NCBI GenBank assembly: GCA_029939445.1
Contig: JAOZSY010000003.1
Location: forward strand, 1-5,438
Source of the DNA: Bacteroidales bacterium
GTDB lineage: Bacteria > Bacteroidota > Bacteroidia > Bacteroidales > UBA1556
Length of the DNA stretch: 5,438 nt
Direction of reading: 5' to 3'
Positions 1-5,438 of this stretch are shown here, piece after piece; position 1 is the stretch's first letter, and each line of letters opens with the position of its first letter. The notes below the pieces were generated by a model. The model did not search any database. It was not told where the DNA came from and saw nothing but the letters and a program-made list of their open reading frames with translations. A program made the position numbers and the translations under genes.

Positions 1-1742
1 GGATTAATTTCCATCATTTCATTATAGTGATCCTTACTAGTTTTATTTATTACTGTTTCTAGTTCTACAGCTTTTGAAATAATCGATATTTGTTTGTTAT
101 TTAGCTCTTTCTTTAAAAATAATAATAGCTCATATTTAAAGTCAATATCGTTCATTGCTTCGCTAGCAAAAGTTATTTCTACTTCATTATTAGGATTTAG
201 TTTTATGTTTTTAGTTGATAATATGGCAGCATAAACTGGCTTTTCTTTAGTAATTAAGCCGCGATATTTATTTACAGCACTTAAAAGCTCATCATTGTTA
301 ACTTCTTTTTCTACATTATTGAAAGTCTCTAGTAATGCATCCCCTTGATTAATTTCTTCTTTTTCTAAACTATCTTTTAAGCCGTCTTTTAAACTTATTC
401 CTCGAGATTTACCTCTCCTCTTAAGCTTTGTCAGCTTGTTATCAGAGGTTTCCTCAGAAATTTGTTCATTAGTTGTAGGTTTACTTTCTTCTTTTTTATT
501 AATTATTACTTTAGGTTCTTCAATAATATTGTTTTGAGGAACTTCATCTTTTGCAATTTTTAGTTTTTTAGGTGTATTATACGAAGCTTTGCTTACTTCA
601 ATATTTTTTTTTTCGGGCAAAGCAGTAACTTCTTCTTTCTCAAAGGGTTTTTCAAGCTTACACATCTTCATAAGGTTGAGTTCAATAAGAAGTCTTTTGT
701 CAGATGATTGCTTGTATTCAATATCAACTTTAGTGCATAAATCCAAAGCAAAAATAAGAAACTTAATACTGCAATATTTCGCTTGCTCAGCATATTGTTT
801 TTTTATACTGTCGCTAGTTTCAAATAAATTTACCGTTTGCGAATCTTTACTTACTAATAAATTACGCATATGGCTAGCCAACCCATTTACAAAATGCAAT
901 CCATCAAATCCTTTATTACTAATATCATTATATACATTTAATGTAGTTGGAATATCGCCTCTTAAAAAATGATCTATTAACTGAAAATAATACTCTACAT
1001 CAAGAATATTTAAGTTATCAATAGTGTCTTGATAAGAAATGCTTTTGCCAGTATAGCTAACTATCTGGTCAAAAATAGAAAGTGCATCACGCATGGCTCC
1101 ATCAGCTTTCTGAGCCATAGTAAGTAATGCGGTCTCGTCAGCTTTAATGCCTTCACTTTTTGCGACATAAGCAAGGTATGCAGCAGTGTCTTTAACGGTA
1201 ATTCTATTGAAATCATATATCTGACAACGAGATAAAATAGTAGGAATTATCTTATGTTTCTCCGTTGTTGCAAGAATAAATTTTGCGTAAGAGGGTGGTT
1301 CTTCAAGAGTTTTTAGAAAGGCGTTGAAAGCTGCTTGTGAAAGCATATGTACCTCATCAATAATATACACTTTATACTCGCCAACTTGTGGTGGAACTCT
1401 CACTTGTTCTACCAATCTTCGAATGTCATCTACTGAGTTGTTAGATGCAGCATCAAGTTCATGAATATTAAAAGAGTTTTGTTGATTAAAAGAAACGCAT
1501 GATTCACATTTGTCGCAAGGCTCTAATGTTTCCTTATTAAGATTTTCGCAATTAATAGTTTTTGCAAATATACGTGCACAGGTAGTTTTTCCAACTCCAC
1601 GCGGACCAGTAAAAAGAAAAGCTTGCGCCAAATGATTATTTTTAATGGCGTTTTTAAGAGTTGATGTTATACTCTTTTGCCCCACTACTGCATCAAATGT
1701 TACAGGTCTATATTTACGTGCTGATACAATAAAATTATCCAT
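1..1742 (-). CDS. dnaX: DNA polymerase III subunit gamma/tau (DnaX), 3' end cut off by the window edge
   Basis: DnaX is the ATPase of the clamp loader that places the beta sliding clamp on primed DNA; its long form (tau) also tethers the polymerase. The frame is open from the ATG at 1742-1740 to position 3 (580 codons) with no stop. Seen in the protein: N-terminal ARKYRP (8-13), Walker A GPRGVGKT (46-53), a zinc site C65, C76, C79, C82, Walker B IIDEVH (127-132), and the SRC motif with the arginine finger (171-173). The conserved AAA+ and collar region runs to about residue 375. A Lys/Glu-rich linker (about 377-480) and a small C-terminal domain (about 485 onward) follow. The spacing C-X10-C-X2-C-X2-C is slightly wider than in E. 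coli. Little of the C-terminus is likely missing, judged by usual family length. No clear promoter or Shine-Dalgarno sequence precedes it. Identification is secure. Confidence 0.97.
   Translation of the reverse strand, partial: MDNFIVSARKYRPVTFDAVVGQKSITSTLKNAIKNNHLAQAFLFTGPRGVGKTTCARIFAKTINCENLNKETLEPCDKCESCVSFNQQNSFNIHELDAASNNSVDDIRRLVEQVRVPPQVGEYKVYIIDEVHMLSQAAFNAFLKTLEEPPSYAKFILATTEKHKIIPTILSRCQIYDFNRITVKDTAAYLAYVAKSEGIKADETALLTMAQKADGAMRDALSIFDQIVSYTGKSISYQDTIDNLNILDVEYYFQLIDHFLRGDIPTTLNVYNDISNKGFDGLHFVNGLASHMRNLLVSKDSQTVNLFETSDSIKKQYAEQAKYCSIKFLIFALDLCTKVDIEYKQSSDKRLLIELNLMKMCKLEKPFEKEEVTALPEKKNIEVSKASYNTPKKLKIAKDEVPQNNIIEEPKVIINKKEESKPTTNEQISEETSDNKLTKLKRRGKSRGISLKDGLKDSLEKEEINQGDALLETFNNVEKEVNNDELLSAVNKYRGLITKEKPVYAAILSTKNIKLNPNNEVEITFASEAMNDIDFKYELLLFLKKELNNKQISIISKAVELETVINKTSKDHYNEMMEIN
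593..614 (-). promoter_or_regulatory. Candidate programmed frameshift or transcriptional-slippage site in dnaX (A10 run)
   Basis: On the coding strand, ten A residues (613 to 604) sit in frame as GAA AAA AAA AAT, codons 377-380, exactly where the conserved gamma region ends and the charged linker begins. The run contains the heptamer A AAA AAA in the correct frame for -1 slippage. In the -1 frame (or with one extra A in the mRNA) the reading is AAA TAT TGA, with the stop at 600-598. In the +1 frame (or with one A lost) it is ATA TTG AAG TAA, with the stop at 595-593. Either event gives a product of about 381-382 residues keeping ATPase and collar domains. E. coli dnaX makes gamma by ribosomal frameshifting and Thermus dnaX by slippage on an A run. 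Use of the site here is inferred. Confidence 0.6.
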
Positions 1743-1859
1743 ACTACTTGATTATTAGCTATTAATGTCTCTTATTATTTTCTAAAATAATAGGAATCAA
1801 AGTTAAAGAAAAACTGCTAAACTTATTTTAGTTTTTCTAACTATTTTTATTTATAAATA
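1743..1859. other. Intergenic gap between dnaX and the protease gene
   Basis: These 117 bases separate two genes that both read on the minus strand. Apart from the hairpin at 1801-1842, nothing convincing is visible. A TTTG on the minus strand at 1801-1798 could be a -33 element for dnaX, but the only -7-like match (1789-1782, TATTTTAG) lies just 8 bases further on, which is too close. The dnaX promoter is therefore unassigned. It may be poorly conserved, or dnaX may be reached by read-through from upstream. Confidence 0.5.
1801..1842 (-). terminator. Imperfect hairpin between the protease gene and dnaX, possible terminator
   Basis: The arms at 1801-1815 and 1830-1842 are complementary (AGTTA plus GAAAAACT against AGTTTTTC plus TAACT, with a two-base bulge). 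An inner CTAAA/TTTAG pairing can extend the stem. It begins 18 bases past the protease stop codon and 58 bases before the dnaX start, so it fits a protease terminator. In the protease direction the 3' arm is U-rich, but no clean U tract follows. The T-rich tail is on the opposite side (1843-1852), as for plus-strand transcripts, although no plus-strand gene leads into it. Most pairs are A-T, so the stem is weak. Confidence 0.4.
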
Positions 1860-3446
1860 TTACTTGTTTCCATAAAGGCTTTCTGCCAATTTAAGAGCCT
1901 CATAAGCATTTACAATACCTGCTGATGTGCTTAGTTTCTTAAACTTTACTTTTTTATTTTCATCTCCAGGAATATATGTTTTATCTTTAGAATGTTTTAT
2001 GGAAGATTCTATAAGTAAATTTCGTAATTCACTTGCACTTATATCTGGATAATAAGCTTTTACCAAAGCTGCCACTCCTGCAACTACAGGGGATGCATCA
2101 GAAGTGCCACTTGAAGCATTATATTTATTATTTGGAGATGTGGAATAAATATCAACTCCTGGTGCAAATATATCTACAGTTTTTCTTCCGTAATTTGTAA
2201 AATCTGCCGCTAATTGAGAACTGTTATTGTTTTTTCCTGATGCGGCAACATCTATCCATTGCGAACGCTGATCTGATGTTGGGCTAGGGAAGTGAGTAAC
2301 CTTATCATTATTTTCACTATCATTTCCTGCAGCATGAATTATTAAAACATTATTAGAAATGGCATAATCAATTGCTTCTTTCACAAATTCAGGATTTAGG
2401 CTGTACGATTTGCCAAAACTACCATTTATTATTGTCGCTCCGTTTCTAACAGCATAACGAATTGCCAATGCAACATCTTTATCTCTTTCGTCGCCTCCAG
2501 GTACAACGCGTAGAATCATTAATTGCACTGAGTCAATAATTCCCTGTGTTCCAATACCATTATTACGTACTGCTCCAACAATTCCACTTACTCCTGTACC
2601 GTGACTATAACCTTCTGCTTGAATATCATTATTTCCATAGATAGTATCGTTTATATCATTTATATTGTCGCCAATTATTTCAGGACGAGGATCGTATGTT
2701 AGACTGTACTTTTTATTCAAGTTATCATTAAAATAGTCTATAGTATTAGTGATGTATTCCAAAGAAATACCCTCGGCATAAGTGTCAAGAATAAGCTGTT
2801 TTATCTGCTCTTCCTTCTCATCCTTTGGTGCAAACCTTTTTACATCTTCAGTTGTTAATGTGTCAATTTCTAACCTATCCTTTATTATTGTTTCACAAAA
2901 TTCTAAGGTTAATCCCCATTCTGTATATCCATCTTTCTGCTCTTGATACGTACTTCGCTCTTTCTTAATTTTAGCCTTTGCATTAATCCATTTATTAAAT
3001 AAATCCCTATCTTTTCTGGCGATATCTTTCTTCTCTTTATCTTCAAATTTATCTTTATATAATTTGTAGAAACGTATTAGTTCTAATGTTTCGCCATCAA
3101 TATTTCTTCCATCGCTACCTCCAATATAATTCCACCCATGAATGTCATCAATGTAACCATTTCCATCATCATCAATGTTGTTATATGGTATTTCTTTTGG
3201 ATTATGCCAAAGCTTAGGTCGTAAATCTTCATGTAAAGTGTCAATTCCAGAGTCAATAATAGCAACAATAACAGTTTTTTGAACCTTGCCTTTTTCTTCC
3301 ATGAAATCAAGTCCTTGTTGAAGGCTTATTCCTCTATAATTTGATTCGGTACTAGAGGAATGATGCCAAGGAATGCTGTCTTGTGCTTTGCTATCTATTG
3401 ATATAAGTATTGACAGTATTATTGATGCTAATATGATGTGTTTCAT
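1860..3446 (-). CDS. Secreted subtilisin-like serine protease (peptidase family S8) with a long insert
   Basis: The 528-residue product is a subtilisin-family endopeptidase, probably exported to the periplasm or outside. Residues 1-21 look like a signal peptide (MKH, hydrophobic core ILASIILSILISI, then SKA before QDS) with no lipobox Cys. The triad is D65 (AIIDSGID), H282 (SHGTGVSGIVGA) and S449 (GTSDASP), with oxyanion Asn N375 (HAAGN). All catalytic residues are intact. N90-D101 (NIDDDGNGYIDD) resembles a calcium-binding loop. D65 and H282 are 217 residues apart because of a Lys/Glu-rich insert (about 110-275) absent from classical subtilisins; similar inserts occur in Bacteroidetes S8 proteins. 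No C-terminal sorting domain is seen. The ATG at 3446 is preferred over an in-frame TTG at 3470, which overlaps a promoter element and would put charged residues before the signal peptide. The substrate is unknown. Confidence 0.93.
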   Translation of the reverse strand: MKHIILASIILSILISIDSKAQDSIPWHHSSSTESNYRGISLQQGLDFMEEKGKVQKTVIVAIIDSGIDTLHEDLRPKLWHNPKEIPYNNIDDDGNGYIDDIHGWNYIGGSDGRNIDGETLELIRFYKLYKDKFEDKEKKDIARKDRDLFNKWINAKAKIKKERSTYQEQKDGYTEWGLTLEFCETIIKDRLEIDTLTTEDVKRFAPKDEKEEQIKQLILDTYAEGISLEYITNTIDYFNDNLNKKYSLTYDPRPEIIGDNINDINDTIYGNNDIQAEGYSHGTGVSGIVGAVRNNGIGTQGIIDSVQLMILRVVPGGDERDKDVALAIRYAVRNGATIINGSFGKSYSLNPEFVKEAIDYAISNNVLIIHAAGNDSENNDKVTHFPSPTSDQRSQWIDVAASGKNNNSSQLAADFTNYGRKTVDIFAPGVDIYSTSPNNKYNASSGTSDASPVVAGVAALVKAYYPDISASELRNLLIESSIKHSKDKTYIPGDENKKVKFKKLSTSAGIVNAYEALKLAESLYGNK

Positions 3447-3467
3447 TTTATTTCTTTTTAGAATTTG

Positions 3468-3500
3468 CAAATATAACTTTTTACATTAAAGATAATTGAA
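3468..3500 (-). promoter_or_regulatory. Putative Bacteroidetes-type promoter for the protease gene
   Basis: The minus strand reads TATATTTG at 3475-3468, a full match to the Bacteroidetes -7 consensus TAnnTTTG. Transcription would start near 3460, giving a leader of roughly 14 bases before the ATG at 3446. The -33 element is weak: the best-placed tetramer is TTCA at 3500-3497, 21 bases upstream, against the consensus TTTG. The leader is A-rich (AAAAAGAAATAAA before the ATG) with no Shine-Dalgarno sequence, as is usual in this phylum. Confidence 0.5.
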
Positions 3501-3541
3501 TTGAGTTTATTAAACTTTTAAGCGTGATATATTTATTTAGC

Positions 3542-3559
3542 TTTATTATCAATAATAAA
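3542..3559. repeat. Perfect 18-bp dyad of unknown role
   Basis: TTTATTAT, the dinucleotide CA, then ATAATAAA form a perfect inverted repeat with 8-bp arms. The size and the CA centre resemble the operator at 3757-3774, but the arms lack the TTGTTA/TAACAA signature. It lies roughly 80 bases upstream of the predicted protease transcription start, so it could be a regulator site. In DNA this AT-rich, chance is a serious alternative. Confidence 0.3.
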
Positions 3560-3724
3560 ATGAAGAATATTGCTCTCTTTTATTGTAGATAATCATTCCT
3601 CTAATATTTAATTTGAGATATGCTTATATTTTAATTTGCTAAAATACTGATAATTAGGCGTTAATAGTTTTACTGTTAAGTGTGTTATTTATAATCAATA
3701 TAAATTAACCATTTCTAATATTTA

Positions 3725-3742
3725 TTGTTATTTGAATAACAA
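3725..3742. promoter_or_regulatory. Operator 1, Rex-like redox repressor site overlapping the -33 element
   Basis: TTGTTATTTGAATAACAA is an 18-bp dyad with arms TTGTTATT and AATAACAA around a TG centre. It matches the known Rex consensus frame TTGTTA-N6-TAACAA at all twelve outer positions; the inner consensus bases (A and T flanking N4) are T and A here. Rex senses the NADH/NAD+ ratio and commonly represses NADH-linked redox and fermentation genes, which fits the operon downstream. The TTTG -33 element (3731-3734) lies inside the site, so a bound protein would block RNA polymerase. Assignment to Rex, rather than a CRP/FNR-family protein, is inference. Confidence 0.65.
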
Positions 3743-3759
3743 TAATATACATATCTTTG
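3731..3759 (+). promoter_or_regulatory. Bacteroidetes-type promoter of the nuoE-nuoF-like operon
   Basis: TTTG at 3731-3734 and TATCTTTG at 3752-3759 match the Bacteroidetes -33 (TTTG) and -7 (TAnnTTTG) elements exactly, with a 17-base spacer. Transcription should start near 3764-3768, leaving a leader of about 26-30 bases before the ATG at 3794. The -33 element is inside operator 1, and the last two bases of the -7 element are inside operator 2, pointing to control by repression. This promoter is also the best single indicator of the phylum. Confidence 0.72.
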
Positions 3760-3774
3760 TTATTCAAATAACAG
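3757..3774. promoter_or_regulatory. Operator 2, second Rex-like dyad overlapping the -7 element and start site
   Basis: TTGTTATTCAAATAACAG repeats the operator 1 design with arms TGTTATT and AATAACA around a CA centre. Bases 3758-3773 are the exact reverse complement of 3726-3741. The two centres are 32 bp apart, about three turns of the helix, so two dimers would sit on the same face of the DNA. One outer base is off consensus (final G for A). Because the site covers the end of the -7 element and the predicted start of transcription, occupancy should prevent initiation. Confidence 0.62.
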
Positions 3775-3793
3775 TAACTAAATCGTGTTCATT

Positions 3794-4252
3794 ATGACAA
3801 ATACAGAAGAGTTGGTAAAACAGCTAATTAACAAACATGGTATCCACCGAAATAGCTTATTGCCAGTAATGCAAGGCGTAGTTAAAGAGGAAAGCTATTT
3901 ATCAGATGAAGCTATGATAGAAATAGCTAGGGGACTTGATTTATCCGCTGCTGATGTTTATGGCACAGCATCATTTTATTCATTTTTATATACAGAATAT
4001 AAAGGTAAGAATATAATAAGGATATGTAAAACCATAACCTGTAAGATGAAAGGCAAACACAAAATTGTGGAGGCAATAGAGGATCATCTTAAAATCAAAA
4101 AGGGTGAAACTACCAGAAATGGCAAGTTTACAATAATGGAAGCAAATTGTTTGGGGTGGTGCCATAAAGGCCCAGTTATGTTAGTAAATGACGACGTATA
4201 TCCAGAGGTAGAAGCCGAAAAAGTTGTTGAGATTCTAGAATCTTATTGTTAA
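3794..4252 (+). CDS. NuoE/HydC-like [2Fe-2S] subunit of an NADH-linked oxidoreductase
   Basis: This 152-residue cytoplasmic protein belongs to the thioredoxin-like [2Fe-2S] family of complex I subunit NuoE (24 kDa), also found as HydC in NADH-dependent [FeFe]-hydrogenases and in NAD-linked formate dehydrogenases. The N-terminal helical part contains LLPVMQGV and DVYGTASFYSFL (54-65), typical of the family. The cluster ligands are C78-X4-C83 and C119-X3-C123. Length is normal for a single-domain NuoE. The ATG at 3794 is chosen over an in-frame GTG at 3785, which would add only three residues. The leader has no Shine-Dalgarno sequence. It is the first gene after the operator-controlled promoter and is followed 19 bases later by its partner. 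Family is certain; the parent enzyme is inferred. A nuoE symbol is avoided because no complex I genes are seen. Confidence 0.93.
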   Translation: MTNTEELVKQLINKHGIHRNSLLPVMQGVVKEESYLSDEAMIEIARGLDLSAADVYGTASFYSFLYTEYKGKNIIRICKTITCKMKGKHKIVEAIEDHLKIKKGETTRNGKFTIMEANCLGWCHKGPVMLVNDDVYPEVEAEKVVEILESYC

Positions 4253-4271
4253 TCATTAAATACCATTAATT

Positions 4272-5438
4272 ATGAAATCTAAAGAATTTAAAAGAGTTGA
4301 TTTAATTTTTGATTGCGATGGTTGTCAACCTATTGATGTAGTCAAGAAAGCCTTAAAGATGTCTCGTGATCAAGTCATAAAATCTGTTATTGATAGTGGT
4401 TTGAGAGGTAGGGGTGGTGCAGGTTTTCCAACAGGAGTAAAGTGGAAGTTTGCAAAAGAAGAAGAGTCAGATGTTAAATATGTAATTTGTAATGCTGACG
4501 AAGGTGAACCTGGAACCTTTAAGGATAGAGAAATTTTGGACATTGTTCCTAATAAAGTATTGTCAGGAATGGCGATATGTGCCTATGCTATAGGCTCTAA
4601 AGAAGGAATTATATATTTGAGAGGAGAGTATAATTTCTTATTGAAACCACTAAACCAAACTATTGATATATTTAATAATAGTTTGAGTAAAATAGGCCTT
4701 GATTTTGCCATTAAAATAATTTCAGGAAGTGGGGCATATATTTGTGGAGAAGAAACTGCATTATTTGAATCTATGGAAGGTAAGCGTGGTGAGCCTCGCA
4801 ATAAACCTCCTTACCCTACTAAAGCTGGGTATAATGGCAAGCCTACTGTTATTAATAATGTAGAAACGCTTGTTTATACATCCATGATAATTAATATTGG
4901 TACCAAGGAATTTGTGAAATTAGGTACTAGTGACTCACGTGGTAGTAAAGTGTTTTCTGTTTCAGGAGATACGCCAAAGGCTGGAATTCATGAATTGGAA
5001 TTGGGGCTAAATGTTGCTGATTTTGTTGCTGAATTTGGAGATGGTGATACTAAGGCTGTTCAAGTTGGTGGAGCATCGGGTTTTTGTGTTCCTCGTAAGC
5101 ATTTTAAAGAAACGATTATTGGCTTTGAAGGTATTCCTACGGGTGGTTCTATGATGGTTTTTAATTCCACAAGATCAATGTATAATGTGCTTAACGATTA
5201 TTTAGAATTTTTTGAAGAAGAGTCGTGTGGGCAATGTACACCTTGTCGCGTTGGTACTCAGCAATTGATGAAAGGAATAAATGCTGTTAAAACTGGTGAA
5301 AAATCATCAGATTATCTTGATCAATTATTAAGACTTACAGAAACAATGAAAATTGCTTCAAAATGTGGTTTGGGTCAATCTGTTGCAAATTCGTTTTCAT
5401 CAATAGTTACAAATTTCCGTGAGGAGATGATTTATTAA
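4272..5438 (+). CDS. NuoF/HydB-like FMN- and NADH-binding [4Fe-4S] subunit
   Basis: This complete 388-residue protein belongs to the family of complex I subunit NuoF (51 kDa) and hydrogenase subunit HydB. It oxidises NADH at FMN and passes electrons to iron-sulfur clusters, working with the NuoE-like protein encoded just upstream. Seen in order: Gly-rich FMN/NADH motif GLRGRGGAGFPTG (43-55), NADEGEPGTFKDR (74-86), GAYICGEETAL (154-164), an SLBB-like region (about 223-295), and the [4Fe-4S] ligands C319-X2-C322-X2-C325 plus C365. The chain stops at the normal NuoF end. It lacks the N-terminal thioredoxin-like domain and C-terminal ferredoxin domains that many HydB proteins of electron-bifurcating hydrogenases carry. 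An extra pair, C15-X2-C18, lies near the N-terminus. The stop TAA is the last codon of the window, so the probable catalytic partner is out of view. The family is secure, the complex is not. Confidence 0.94.
   Translation: MKSKEFKRVDLIFDCDGCQPIDVVKKALKMSRDQVIKSVIDSGLRGRGGAGFPTGVKWKFAKEEESDVKYVICNADEGEPGTFKDREILDIVPNKVLSGMAICAYAIGSKEGIIYLRGEYNFLLKPLNQTIDIFNNSLSKIGLDFAIKIISGSGAYICGEETALFESMEGKRGEPRNKPPYPTKAGYNGKPTVINNVETLVYTSMIINIGTKEFVKLGTSDSRGSKVFSVSGDTPKAGIHELELGLNVADFVAEFGDGDTKAVQVGGASGFCVPRKHFKETIIGFEGIPTGGSMMVFNSTRSMYNVLNDYLEFFEEESCGQCTPCRVGTQQLMKGINAVKTGEKSSDYLDQLLRLTETMKIASKCGLGQSVANSFSSIVTNFREEMIY

Larger units (their letters stand above)
3447..3793. other. Divergent intergenic region between the protease gene and the nuoE/nuoF operon
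   Basis: This very AT-rich stretch of 347 bases contains no plausible gene. It holds the protease promoter at its left end and the operon promoter with two dyad operators at its right end. Between them (about 3501-3724) only weak structure is visible: an 18-bp AT-only dyad with a CA centre at 3542-3559, and a degenerate half-like copy of the operator at 3683-3697. The rest shows nothing I can assign. The two promoters are about 250 bases apart, so the genes need not share control. Confidence 0.7.

Noticed and set aside
589..972. Plus-strand open frame of 127 codons
   Set aside because: It lies wholly antisense inside dnaX, whose motifs are unmistakable; its product shows only composition expected from the opposite strand.
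3083..3310. Minus-strand open frame of 75 codons inside the protease gene
   Set aside because: It is another frame of the protease coding strand, low in complexity (Leu, Met and Lys runs), with no independent signals.
3447..3470. Longer protease start at an in-frame TTG (3470-3468)
   Set aside because: The TTG is part of the TATATTTG promoter element and would place charged residues ahead of a good signal peptide; the ATG at 3446 is better.
3683..3697. Possible third operator (TGTTATTTATAATCA)
   Set aside because: Only the left half resembles the operators; the right half departs from AATAACA, and its centre is 44 bp from operator 1 with no promoter element nearby.
3726..3773. The paired dyads read as one large hairpin, a transcription terminator or attenuator
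   Set aside because: The two copies can pair through a long stem, but they straddle the promoter and lie mostly upstream of the predicted start, so they would not be in the RNA. A protein-binding pair explains them better.
3785..3793. GTG start for the NuoE-like gene
   Set aside because: It adds just three residues before an ATG that gives a normal family N-terminus; no ribosome-binding signal favours it.
4583..4801. Minus-strand open frame of 72 codons
   Set aside because: It is antisense to the core of the NuoF-like gene and has no recognisable features.

Overview
The window is strongly AT-rich. It most likely comes from a bacterium of the phylum Bacteroidetes (Bacteroidota). The best evidence is a textbook Bacteroidetes-type promoter (TTTG, 17-base spacer, TAnnTTTG) at 3731-3759, a second TAnnTTTG element ahead of the protease gene, and start codons that sit in A/T-rich leaders without Shine-Dalgarno sequences. 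The protein families fit: a DnaX with a lysine-rich tail, and an S8 protease of the type with a long insert that is common in this phylum. The pyridine-nucleotide-linked redox genes on the right suggest an anaerobe or fermenter, but that is inference.

Layout. The left half is read on the minus strand. dnaX (clamp-loader gamma/tau subunit) runs from an ATG at 1742 off the left edge of the window. It contains an A10 slippery run whose two alternative frames both stop within about four codons, so it probably makes a short gamma-like form as well as full tau. A 117-base gap with an imperfect hairpin separates dnaX from a secreted subtilisin-like serine protease (1860-3446).

An intergenic region of about 347 bases (3447-3793) divides this minus-strand block from a plus-strand operon. 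The operon encodes a NuoE/HydC-like [2Fe-2S] protein (3794-4252) and a NuoF/HydB-like FMN, NADH and [4Fe-4S] protein (4272-5438), 19 bases apart. Together they form the NADH-oxidising module of a soluble multi-subunit enzyme. An NADH-linked [FeFe]-hydrogenase is the most likely, with its catalytic subunit expected just beyond the right edge.

The most interesting element is the operon's control region. Two 16-bp dyads, exact reverse complements of each other and centred 32 bp apart (about three helical turns), lie directly on the -33 and -7 promoter elements. They match the TTGTTA-N6-TAACAA frame of the redox-sensing repressor Rex. This gives a simple model in which the NADH/NAD+ ratio controls expression of an NADH-consuming module. 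No tRNA, rRNA, CRISPR array, insertion sequence or wholly unknown gene system was found.
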